Below are positions 28,273 through 37,143 of a DNA stretch of 64,000 nucleotides, one piece after another; the stretch's first letter is position 1; each line of letters begins with the position of its first letter. The stretch comes from Vanilla planifolia (Eukaryota; Streptophyta; Magnoliopsida; Asparagales; Orchidaceae), in NCBI GenBank assembly GCA_023846275.1, contig CM043874.1, positions 32,067,130 through 32,131,129 of the forward strand, written 5' to 3'. A program made the translations under genes and the position numbers. The notes beneath the pieces were generated by a model that ran no database searches, was not told the DNA's origin, and saw only the letters and a list, made by a program, of their open reading frames with translations.

Positions 28273-28903
28273 TGTTACACCCTTGTATTTGATGAGTCAA
28301 GCATAAAGATGTATATTTTATTTGGGCTTGATTTTAAGTAAAATTGTTACTAATTAATTAAATCAAGCCATGTATTTTAGATGTCTAAAATAATGTTCTC
28401 TAAGGGCCTTGAGGTCATGGCATACTTCAAGGAAATTTGAGACATGCACAAGATTTTTTATAATTGAATTTCTTTTTATTTCTCTTGAATTTGATATGTC
28501 CAAACTTTGAGATTATGAGACACACTAGTAGTATTAACATTTAAAAATATTATAAAGTTATTTAATACTGAATTTTGATTTTTGGGCCAAGCATATTTGA
28601 CAAAATGTATAAACATTGGTATTTGATTTTTTAATATTGCTTTGGAATTGTTTTTCATGAATTTCTTTTCATAGCTATTTAAATAACTTATAATACTATA
28701 AGAATATAAAATTATCTTTATACACTTATATTCAAATTTTTGGCACAAAAATTTGTCAAAAATACCCTAAAACTGTTGAAGTCTCGGGAAAATGCACTGT
28801 AGCAATGGGCGGGTCGACCTGGCGCGAAAACAGCCCGTCCATGTCTTTCAGAAATTAAAAATTTAATTTAAAAATAAAAATTTTGTTGACCCGAGAAGGC
28901 CGA

Positions 28904-29055
28904 GCCAAGCCCGTCCAAAGCCCGCTGAGTGGAGCTCGGCTAGCGCTGGTCAACGGTCAAATCAACAGTGTCTGGCTAAGCCAAGCCCGCCCAAACCCCG
29001 CCGAGAGGAGCTCAGCTAGGTCAAACTGCAGCGCGGTCAACAGTCAATAAACAAT
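28904..29055 (+). repeat. 76 bp tandem duplication in U3
   Basis: Two copies start with GCCAAGCCCG at 28,904 and 28,980. Both continue through a GAGGAGCTC or GTGGAGCTC block and a GGTCAAC block. The same duplication is present in the other E1 LTR (about 35.91-36.07 kb). Its position upstream of the TATA box suggests duplicated enhancer-like sequence, which is an inference. Confidence 0.8.
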
Positions 29056-29249
29056 GTTTGCCTAAGTCAACCCGAACCAGGTGATCAGGTCCTAGTCAAG
29101 GAAGGGGGGAGCCAACCCCAAATAGGCTCGCAATGTAAACAGGGTGGATTTCTTATATAGCGGTCCAACAGTTCCGCATACGCAATGTGGGACTAAAAAT
29201 CCAAGTTTCAGCCTTCGCGGGATCCAATGGCTCAGATCAAGCCCACCTG

Positions 29250-29441
29250 GATCCAACTTACAGGATTCATCCCGTAAGATTTCATCCATGCCGTTCGATT
29301 ACGCGCCCGGATCCAACGCACAGGATTCATCCCGTAAGATTTAATCCGTGCCGTTCGATTATGCTCCTGGATCCAACGCTCTGGATTAAGCCCGAACGAT
29401 AAAATGCGTAAATCAATCTGCGCCGTTCGTTTTTGGGCCCG
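29250..29441 (+). repeat. 60 bp tandem repeats in U3
   Basis: Two exact-length 60 bp units start at 29,250 and 29,310, and a diverged 72 bp third unit starts at 29,370. Each begins GATCCAAC and contains GCCGTTCG near its end. A partial unit precedes them. The other E1 LTR has the same arrangement from about 36,257. E2 LTRs have only one related unit, so the copy number is subfamily-specific. An enhancer-like role is an inference. Confidence 0.88.
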
Positions 29442-29471
29442 GATCGGACGGTGGCTGCTTTCCGTCCGTTG

Positions 29472-29542
29472 CCCAAATGGCTAATTAATTTTTGGAGCCA
29501 TTGGGGGTGTTTTTAGAGCTCAAATTTGAGCTCTATAAATAG
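29472..29542 (+). promoter_or_regulatory. LTR core promoter: stem, 20 bp palindrome and TATA box
   Basis: The TATA box is CTATAAATAG (29,533-29,542). It overlaps the end of a perfect 20 bp palindrome, AGAGCTCAAATTTGAGCTCT (29,515-29,534). Just upstream, CCCAAATGGCT (29,472) and AGCCATTGGG (29,496) form inverted arms with one unpaired A. Both dyads occur in all four LTRs. RNA polymerase II initiation about 30 bp downstream, near 29,565, is inferred. Confidence 0.8.
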
Positions 29543-29830
29543 GGAAAATTGATGTATCTTTCAGTTTAACCTTTGCTAAATTTTCCAAAGATTTCAGATC
29601 TCAAAATTGGAGCACTCAAGCAAAAACAGTGCATCCAAGCTCAAAAAGCAAAGCGGCAAGAAGGCTATTGGAATTAGAGGTTTTTCAATTATTTCTCAAT
29701 TTCTATCCCTCTAATTTATCGATTTTGTGTGCCTCCTCTTTTCTCCTATTTCTCTTAAGTTTTTTTTTGCCAATCGTTGTACTTTTCGTTTTGGGGCAAA
29801 GGCATCCCGGCAGTAGTGCTAAAGCCCCGG

Positions 29831-29995
29831 GTTTGAGTTGAGCCCGGTAAAAACTCAAGTAGGTTTGCGATTAGCCGTAGTAAAAATCCCAAGTAGGTTT
29901 GAGGTGAACCGTACGAAAAACCTCACTTGTAATTGGTGCATTTAGTGTATTTTTCCCAACACCGGTTGGGGGCGACGTAGACTCGGTTTTGAGTC
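29831..29995 (+). other. Row of five short hairpins in the LTR transcribed leader
   Basis: Three tandem units of about 33 bp each hold an inverted repeat with a different stem. Stem arms are TTGAGTT/AACTCAA (29,833/29,852), a GGATT/AATCC-type stem with one mismatch in this copy (29,865/29,885), and TGAGGT/ACCTCA (29,900/29,920). Each loop carries a CCG core. They are followed by CCCAAC/GTTGGG with loop ACCG (29,955-29,970) and GACTC/GAGTC (29,980-29,995). The same row is found in the other three LTRs, with the last stem decayed in E2. Function is unknown; leader RNA structure is inferred. Confidence 0.75.
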
Positions 29996-30138
29996 GAACC
30001 ACTTAAAAATTTATGTGTTCAACTCTCTTTACTCTTGCTTAAAGGTTTTTAAGTTTAATTTCGAAATTCATAAAATTTTATATACACAATTCATCCTCCC
30101 CCCTCTTGTGGGATTTTCTTAGCATGAAACACTTCAAT

Positions 30139-30150
30139 TGGTATCAGAGC
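30139..30150 (+). promoter_or_regulatory. Primer binding site, initiator Met tRNA type
   Basis: TGGTATCAGAGC lies 2 bp after the end of the left LTR. It is complementary to the 3' end of plant initiator methionine tRNA, the usual primer for minus-strand synthesis in plant copia elements. Confidence 0.95.
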
Positions 30151-30250
30151 AAGGAACCCCAAATTATGTGAGTAACATCACGTGAGAGATCCTCTTGTGC
30201 TAAGTGAAGGCTTTCTCACAATTCTTGTTTTTTTTTGTTTGTGATTTTGT

Positions 30251-31794
30251 ATGGCTTCCTCTTTGATCTAAATGAATGCAACTTTATGTGAAGGTTTTTC
30301 TTCAAATCGGCCTCCATTATTTAAAGGAGAATTTTACTTATATTGGAAAAATTGTTTTAGAATTTTCATTCAATCTATTGATTTAGAATTATGGGAAGTT
30401 ATGACTATGCCTTGTGAACTTCTTAGAAATTCTTCTACTAATGAAGTTAAGGCCTTTAGTGAGCTTAATGTTGAGCACAAAAGATTGGCTCAATTAAATG
30501 CTAGGGCATTGAATTTTCTTCATTGTGGAATTTCACCTAGTGAGTTTACACAAATTATGAATTTACATACGGCATTTGAGGTGTGGAAGAAACTTGAAGT
30601 AACTTATGAGGGCACCTCACAAGTGAAAGAGACAAAAATTAACATCCTCACCCATGATTATGAACTCTTTAGAATGAATCCTAATGAAAGTATTAAGAGT
30701 ATGTTTTTGAGATTTAATGATATTACAAATGGATTGGCAAACCTTGGGAGGGCATTCTCAAATGGTGACCTTGTGAGGAAAATTTTGAGAATCCTTCCAA
30801 AGGAATTTGATCCACTTGCAACGGCTATTAAAGTCGCTAAAGATCTTAGCAAACTTTCATTGGAAGAACTCCTAAGGAACTTCTTACCGCTGAAATAGAA
30901 ATGTCAAGGAGACTTACAGAAGAGGCGTCTATAAGCAAGTTAAAGTATGAAAGAAGAAAGGAAGAACCAATGGCTTTCAAAGCCACCAAAAGCAATTCAG
31001 ATTCCACTTCCACCTCTTCCACGGATTTAGAGGATGAGGTAAGCTTCCATGTTAATGGTTTAGCTAAAAATTTGGCAAAGAGCTTTCTTAATAGGAAATG
31101 GAAGAAGAAAAGCAATAAAGAGATGAAGAGGCCACCAACTTGTTTTGAGTGTGGTCAAACCGGTCATATTAAACCGGAATGTCCAAAACTCAAAGACAAG
31201 CATATGAAAGAGGAAGAAAAGAAGAAGAAGAAGAAGAGCTTGAAGGAAAAGAAAGCATCTCAAGCTACATGGAGTGCCTCCGAAGATTCATACATTTCAA
31301 GCTCAAGTAGAGGAGAAGAAGGAATGATTTGCTTTATGGCAAACGAGGCATCCTCAACATCTTCAAGTGAAGAAGAAGAAGAAAATGAGGTAAGCTCTTG
31401 GACAAGAGATACTCTTGAAAATAATTACATTGAAATTATGAATGTATTAACTTCCTTAATGAGTGCATATAAAAAATTAAAAAAGAGTTACAAAGAAAAG
31501 GTTGAATTGCTTGATTTTGTCATGAAAGAAGATGAAAAGAAAAGATTAGAAAATCAACATATATTTGATGAAAAGGCATCTCTTATTATTGAAAATACTT
31601 CTTTGCAGCATGACATTTCAGTCTTAAAAGAAAAAATACAATCTTTTGAGCATGCTAGAGTAAATAAAAATACACATGTTTCAAATGCTTATTATCATTC
31701 ACATGCTTTCAATTTCAAGAAACCTAGATATTTGAGCATGCTTAGCCATCAAACTTTGTTTGTTTTTATTATTGTAAACCTGGACATACTATGA
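30251..31794 (+). pseudogene. E1 gag (capsid and nucleocapsid), interrupted
   Basis: The likely original start is ATG at 30,251, matching the E2 gag start, but codon 7 is TAA. An in-frame Met at 30,272 reopens the frame. The capsid part carries the copia gag (UBN2-type) region, with blocks such as LFKGEFYLYWKNCF and HDYELFRMNPNESIKSM. A one-base loss near 30,872-30,876 relative to E2 shifts the frame. The second part (from about 30,901) holds a CCHC zinc knuckle, CFECGQTGHIKPEC, at about 31,141, then Lys-rich and Ser/Glu-rich segments. This protein would coat and package the genomic RNA in the cytoplasm. As it stands it cannot be made as one chain. Confidence 0.93.
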
Positions 31795-31924
31795 AAGATT
31801 GCTTCTTTAGAAGAAATATGTATACATAAACACAAAATGTTAGATGGATTGTTAAAAAGGAGAACATGCAAGTACCATTTAGGGTTCAACCCAAGTTTTC
31901 TTGGGTTCCTAAGAGCATGACTTA
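31755..31924 (+). pseudogene. Degenerate second zinc-knuckle region after gag
   Basis: In a frame different from the preceding gag part, this region reads CFYYCKPGHTMKDCFFRR, a worn CCHC-like knuckle with irregular spacing. A TAA and further stops follow. E2 has the matching region at about 51,055-51,215 (CCNHGHTLKDCF). The coding link between gag and protease is broken in both copies. A second knuckle in this lineage is known only from memory, so I hold this with moderate confidence. Confidence 0.55.
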
Positions 31925-32069
31925 GAAGACTAGAAGAAAATATCTCCAAAATATTTGGAGACATTTTAAGATAGGTCTAGTATATTTAGAAAACTCAAAT
32001 TGATGATTTCATTTAGTGGTATACTTTCTTATTTAAATTTTACACCTTATACAGTCAAAACCAAGGAGA

Positions 32070-32278
32070 AAATCAAAATCTACATCTTGGGTATTGGATG
32101 TGGATGCTCAAGACACATGACTGGAGACAAAAGTAAATTCAAATCATTGAAATCGGGTCCAAATAGGAAGGTGACCCTAGGAGACAACACAAAGAAAAGA
32201 ATAATTTGAATTGGAGATGTAGGTACGACAAACTTTACCCTTTCAAATGTATTTTTAGTAGAAGGCATAGAATTTAAT
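32070..32278 (+). pseudogene. E1 aspartic protease, active site broken
   Basis: Copia proteases have a WxLDSGCSRHMTG active-site block. Here SWVLD is in one frame and GCSRHMTGDKSKFKS in another, because a base is missing inside the Asp-Ser-Gly codons near 32,093-32,100. The catalytic triad therefore cannot be read. A TGA at 32,207-32,209 interrupts the later part, after which the same frame continues (GDVGTTNFTLSNVFLVEGIEFNLISISQL). The protease would normally cut the Gag-Pol polyprotein. It cannot function here. Confidence 0.85.
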
Positions 32279-33250
32279 TTGATTAGTATTAGTCAACTTT
32301 GTGAAAATGGATTTGATATTGTTTTTAATACAAAAGCTTGCAAAATCATGAAAAATAATGTAGAACTACTTATAGGTAAAAGAAAATGTGATACATATGT
32401 AATTAGTTTTGAACAACTAGAAGCTAGTGGTTTGGAATGCCTAGTGACCCAATCTAATGAGAATTCATTATGGCATAGAAGATTAGGCCATGTGGGATAC
32501 TCTACCTTGAAGAAGATTACAAAATTAGATGTAGTTAGAGGTCTTTCAAAACCAAGCAAGTCAAATTGGGAGTTGTGTGAATCTTGCCAAAAGGGAAAAC
32601 AAGTTAAATCCTCTTTCAAATCTCAAAATGAATTAACAACTAGTAGACCTTTAGAAAAAATCTACTTAGATCTTTTTGGACCAATACAACCTTTGAGTTT
32701 AGGAGGAAAACAATACAGATTTGTCATAGTTGATGATTTTTCTAGATATACTTGGGTGATTTTTCTTAGACATAAAAATGAAGCCTTTGAGAACTTTGAA
32801 GATTTGATTAGAGAGTTAGAAAGACAACATAGTCTAAAATTAATTTGTATGCAAAGTGATAATGGGAGTGAATTTAAGAATGAATATTTTAGTGAGTTTT
32901 GTAAAGAGAAAGGAATCGAACATCAATTCACATGCCCATATACACCACAACAGAATGGCATTGTAGAAAGAAAGAATAGAACATTAGTGGAGATGGGTAG
33001 AGAACCATGTTAGCCGAATATAACTTACCCAAATATTTTTGGGCCGAAGCTATTAGCAAGGCGTGTTACATCATAAATAGGGTTAATTTGAGACCAAAGT
33101 TGAAGAAAACTCCTTATGAATTGCTAAGGAAGAAGAAACCAAATCTTAGTTATTTTCATGTTTTTGGTTGTAAGTGCACTATTCTTAAAAATGAGAGAGC
33201 AAACTTAGGAAAGTTTAATGAGAAGGCAAGTGTAGGAATCTTTTTAGGGT
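32279..33250 (+). pseudogene. E1 integrase, frameshifted
   Basis: The first frame contains the GAG-pre-integrase zinc finger (LWHRRLGHVGYSTL then CESCQKGK), an HHCC pattern. It then holds the integrase core: YLDLFGPI for the first Asp, MQSDNGSEF for the second, and TPQQNGIVERKNRTLVEM with the catalytic Glu. Just after this, two extra bases near 32,998-33,003 shift the frame. The C-terminal part ([19 protein letters not shown], then HVFGCK) continues in the next frame to about 33,250. All three acidic residues are present, but the chain ends shortly after the core. Integrase would insert the DNA copy into the host chromosome. Confidence 0.92.
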
Positions 33251-34623
33251 ATTCATCAATTAGAAAAACATATAGAGTTTTTAATCAAGAATCACATAAA
33301 ATAGAGGAAACAATGCATGTTGTGTTTGATGAGACAATTCAATTAGTTAGTGAAAAACATTTAGAAGATGAAATAGAATTAGTAAAGAATCTAGATTTAG
33401 ATAAAGAAAAAATAGAAAATATAGAAATAGAAAGAGAAAAAGAAAAAGAAAATAATTTATCTAAAGGATGGAAATTTGCAACCTCACATCCAAAGGATTT
33501 GATTATAGGAGATGTGAACCAAGGAGTGAAGACTAGAGCTTCAATTAGAGATATAGATTATAGTGCCATTGTGTCATTTTTTGAACCCAGTTCTATAGAA
33601 GAAGCCCTTGCAGATGATTATTGGTTTCAAGCTATGAATGAAGAGTTAGACCAATTTGAAAGAAATCAAGTTTGGGAATTAGTACCAAGACCTAGTGATC
33701 AACAAGTAATTGGTACTAGATGGGTCTATAAAAATAAATTAGATGAAAACGGTGTAATAATTAGGAATAAGGCTAGACTTGTTGCTAAGGGATATAGTCA
33801 AATAGAAGGTATTGATTTTGAGGATTCATTTGCACCCGTAGCTAGGTTAGAAGCAATTAGATTACTTCTAGCATATTCATGTTATAAAAACTTTAGGTTG
33901 TTTCAAATGGATGTAAAAAGTGCTTTCTTGAATGGGATAATAGAAGAAGATGTGTTTGTAGAACAACCACCAGGTTTTGAGGATCATGCACAAAGTAATT
34001 ATGTTTATAAGCTTAAGAAAGCTCTTTACGGCCTTAAGCAAGCTCCACGTGCATGGTACCATAGGTTGAGTAACTATCTTGTAGATAATGGCTTTAGAAA
34101 AGGTAAATCGGATACTACATTATTTCTAAAGCCATTGGAAGATGATTTATTAATTGTTCAAATTTATGTTAATATTATTTTTGGTAGCACAAAAGAAGAA
34201 ATGTGTAGAGAATTTGGAGATCTTATGACTAAGGAATTTGAAATGAGTATGATGGGTGAGCTAAATTTCTTCTTAGGGCTACAAATAAAACAACTAAAAG
34301 ATGGTATTTTCATTTCTCAAACAAAATACTTGAAAGAAATATTTAAAAAATATGGCTATGAGAATATGAAAATTAGGAAAATTCCCATGAATCAATCCAT
34401 TCATTTAGATCTAGATGAACAAGGGAAAACAATAGATCAAAAATTTTATAGAGGACTTATAGGATCTTTATTGTACCTTACAGCTAGTAGACCTGACATT
34501 CTATTTAGTGTTGGATTATGTGCTAGGTTCCAAGCTAACCCAAAGGAAAGTCATTTGAAAGCTGTTAAAGCAATTTTCAAATATTTGAAGGGAACCATGA
34601 CAACTAGGATTATGGTATCCTAG
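33251..34623 (+). pseudogene. E1 reverse transcriptase, catalytic YVDD lost
   Basis: This is the open-frame continuation of pol after the integrase C-terminus. Copia RT blocks occur in order: [55 protein letters not shown], and [11 protein letters not shown] further on. The catalytic block, normally YVDDIIFGS, reads YVNIIFGS at about 34,166: one codon is missing and the remaining Asp codon now reads Asn. Both catalytic acids of this motif are therefore gone. The frame ends by a one-base insertion near 34,605, in the connection to RNase H. Polymerase activity is not expected. Confidence 0.95.
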
Positions 34624-35110
34624 AAATGAACTCTCTTGTGAGCTCGTTGGCTATACAGATTAAGATTTTGGAGGATCTAGAGTGGATAGGAAGAGCACAT
34701 CAGGAACATGTCAATTTTTAGGATATTGTCTTGTTTCATGGTCAAGCAAAAAACAAAATTGTATAGCCTTGTCAACAACAGAAGCTAAATATGTTGCAGT
34801 TGGAAGTTATGTTGCTCAAGTACTATGGTTAAGACAACAACTTCAAGACTATGGTTTAGAAGCCACACATATACCTATTAGAATTGATAATACTAGTGCA
34901 TTAGCATTAGCTAAGAATCAAGTTTATCATTCTAAGACTAAGCACATAGATGTTAGATATCACTTTATTAGAGACCAAGTGGCCAAAGGATTAGTAGAAT
35001 TAAAGTATGTTCCTACTAAGCTTGAATTGGCCGACATTTTTACCAAACCCTTACCATCAGAGCAATTTCAAACATTGAGAGAACAATTAGGAATTTTAGA
35101 CATTGCTTAG
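34624..35110 (+). pseudogene. E1 RNase H, C-terminal part of pol
   Basis: After the frameshift ending the RT frame, the reading resumes as NELSCELVGYTD, then a TAA in the place of the usual Ala of the TDADFGG block, then DFGGSRVDRKSTSG. It remains open through SWSSKKQNCIALSTTEAKYVA, KHIDVRYHFIRDQVAKG and the C-terminal block ending ILDIA. RNase H degrades the RNA strand during reverse transcription. Its first catalytic Asp region lies on the damaged side. The tail closely matches the truncated copy at 27,859-28,101. Confidence 0.93.
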
Positions 35111-35156
35111 GGTTCACTCCCTTTTGATGGTGTCAAAGGGGGAGAATAGTTAGAAG

Positions 35157-35281
35157 TGAGGGGGAGCATCAAAATATGCATCAAGATAGGGGGAGCATAT
35201 TTTTTCTTCCTATGAATTGTATTTTAAACACTTATTTTTATTTAAAACATTTATGTCTTGCCATCATCAAAAAGGGGAGAT
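35157..35281 (+). promoter_or_regulatory. E1 polypurine tracts
   Basis: The PPT adjoining the 3' LTR is AAAAAGGGGAGAT with one extra T before the TG of the LTR. Two AGGGGGAGCAT-like tracts lie about 90-125 bp upstream, as in the truncated copy E0. The PPT primes plus-strand synthesis in reverse transcription. Confidence 0.85.
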
Positions 35282-37143
35282 TGTTACACCCTTGTATTTG
35301 ATGAGTCAAGCATAAATATGTATATTTTATTTGGGCTTGATTTTAAGTAAAATTGTTACTAATTAATTAAATCAAACCATGTATTTTAGATGCCTAAAAT
35401 AATGGTCTCTAAGGGCCTTGAGGTCATGGCATACTTCAAGGAAATTTGAGACATGCACAAGATTTTTTATAATTGAATTTCTTTTTATTTCTCTTGAATT
35501 TGATATGTCCAAACTTTGAGATTATGAGGCACACTAGTAGTATTAACATTTAAAAATATTATAAAGTTATTTAATACTGAATTTTGATTTTTGGGCCAAG
35601 CATATTTGACAAAATGTATAAACATTGGTATTTGATTTTTTAATATTGCTTTAGAATTGTTTTTCATGAATTTCTTTTCATAGCTATTTAAATACTTATA
35701 ATACTATAAGAATATAAAATTATCTTTATACACTTATATTCAAATTTTTGGCACAAAAATTTGTCAAAAATACCCTAAAACTGTTGAAGTCTAGGGAAAA
35801 TGCACTGTAGCAATGAGCGGGTCGACCCGGCACAAAAACAGCCCGTCCAGGTCTTTTAGAAATTAAAATTTTAATTTAAAAATAAAAATTTGGTTGACCC
35901 GAGAAGGCCGAGACAAGCCCGTCCAAAGCCCGCCGAGTGGAGCTCGGCTAGCACTGGTCAACGGTCAAATCAACAGTGCCTGGCTAAGCCAAGCCCGCCC
36001 AAACCCCGCCGAGAGGAGCTCGGCTAGGTCAAACTGCAGCGCGGTCAACAGTCAATAAACAATGCTTGCCTAAGTCAACCCGAACCAGGTGATCAGGTCC
36101 TGGTCAAGGAAGGGGGGAGCCAACCCCAAAGAGGCTTGCAATGTAAATAGGGTGGATTTCTTATATAGCGCTCCAACAGTTCCGCATACACAATGTGGGA
36201 CTAAAAATCCAAGTTTCAGCCTTCGCGGGATCCAATGGCTCAGATCAAGCCCACCCGGATCCAACTTACAGGATTCATCCCGTAAGATTTAATCCATGCC
36301 GTTCGACTACGCGCCCGGATCCAACGCACAGGATTCATCTCGTAAGATTTAATCCGTGCCGTTCGATTACGCGCCCGGATCCAATGCTCTGTATTAAGCC
36401 CGAACTGTAAAATGCGTAAATCAATCTGCGCCGTTCGTTTTTGGGCCCGGATCGGACGGTGGCTGCTTTCCGTCTGTTGCCCAAACGGTTAATTAATTTT
36501 TGGAGCCGTTGGGGGTGTTTTTAGAGCTCAAAATTGAGCTCTATAAATAGGAAAAAGTCGATGTATTTTTCAGTTTAACCTTTGCTAAATTTTCCAAAGA
36601 TTTCAGATCTCAAAATTTGAGCACTCAAGCAAAAACGGTGCATCCAAACTCAAAAGCAAAGCAGCAAGAAGGCTATTGGAATTAGAGGTTTTTCAATTAT
36701 TTCTCAATTTCTATCCCTCTAATTTGTCGATTTTGTGTGCCTCCTCTTTCCTCCTATTTCTCTTAAGTTTTTTTTTGCTAATCGTTGTACTTTTTGTTTT
36801 GGGGCAAGGGCATCCCGACAGTAGTGCTAAAGCCCTGGGTTTGAGTTGAGCCCGGTAAAAACTCAAGTAGTTTTGGGATTAGCCGTAGTAAAAATCCCAA
36901 GTAGGTTTGAGGTGAACCGTACGAAAAACCTCACTTGTAATCGGTGCCTTTAGTGGATTTTCCCAACACCGGTTGGGGTTGGACGTAGACTCGGTTTTGA
37001 GTCGAACCACTTAAAAATTTGTGTGGTCAACTTTCTTTACTCTTGCTTAAAGGTTTTTAAGTTTAATTTCGAAATTCATAAAATTTTAAATACACAATTC
37101 ACCCCCCCCCTCTTGTGGGATTTCCTTAGCACGAAACACTTCA
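35282..37143 (+). repeat. Right LTR of E1
   Basis: The LTR is 1,862 bp and begins TGTTACACCC. It ends in ACACTTCA followed by non-element sequence. It repeats all parts of the left LTR: the 60 bp repeats, the inverted arms CCCAAACGGTT (36,480) and AGCCGTTGGG (36,504), a palindrome with one central mismatch (36,523-36,542), TATA at 36,541-36,550, and the hairpin row (36,838-37,003). Compared with the left LTR, the inverted arms carry paired changes (TGG/CCA to CGG/CCG). A run of nine or more C lies close to its 3' end. Confidence 0.95.

Larger units (their letters stand above)
28273..30136 (+). repeat. Left LTR of E1, also the 3' LTR of truncated copy E0
   Basis: The LTR is 1,864 bp, TG...CA bounded, with a PPT on its left and a PBS on its right. 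It is therefore the 3' end of E0 and the 5' end of E1 at once. It contains a GC- and CpG-rich U3 (about 28.79-29.46 kb) with two kinds of tandem repeat, a TATA box at 29,533, and a transcribed leader with a row of hairpins. The AT-rich first 500 bp carry no recognised signal. Confidence 0.95.
28273..37143 (+). mobile_element. Ty1/copia LTR retrotransposon E1 (SIRE/Maximus-like), full length but broken
   Basis: The element is 8,871 bp with LTRs of 1,864 and 1,862 bp. These begin TGTTACACCC and end ACACTTCA, and differ by about 2% in the first 180 bp. Internal order is PBS, gag, protease, integrase, RT, RNase H, PPT, so integrase precedes RT as in copia. The gag start and the RT sequence ([15 protein letters not shown]) resemble SIRE/Maximus, from memory. 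No envelope-like frame lies between pol and the PPT. At least seven lesions break the polyprotein, and the RT active site is lost, so it could move only with help from another copy. No target duplication can be seen because the left LTR is shared with E0. Confidence 0.95.

Noticed and set aside
29092..29402. Overlapping open frames of 65-71 codons in the E1 left LTR (and 36,070-36,410 in the right LTR)
   Set aside because: They lie in the GC-rich U3 tandem repeats, have repeat-derived sequence, and differ between LTRs. Nothing suggests they are translated.
35111..35281. Search for an envelope-like gene between pol and the 3' LTR, known in some SIRE elements
   Set aside because: Only about 170 bp with purine tracts is present, too short for such a gene.
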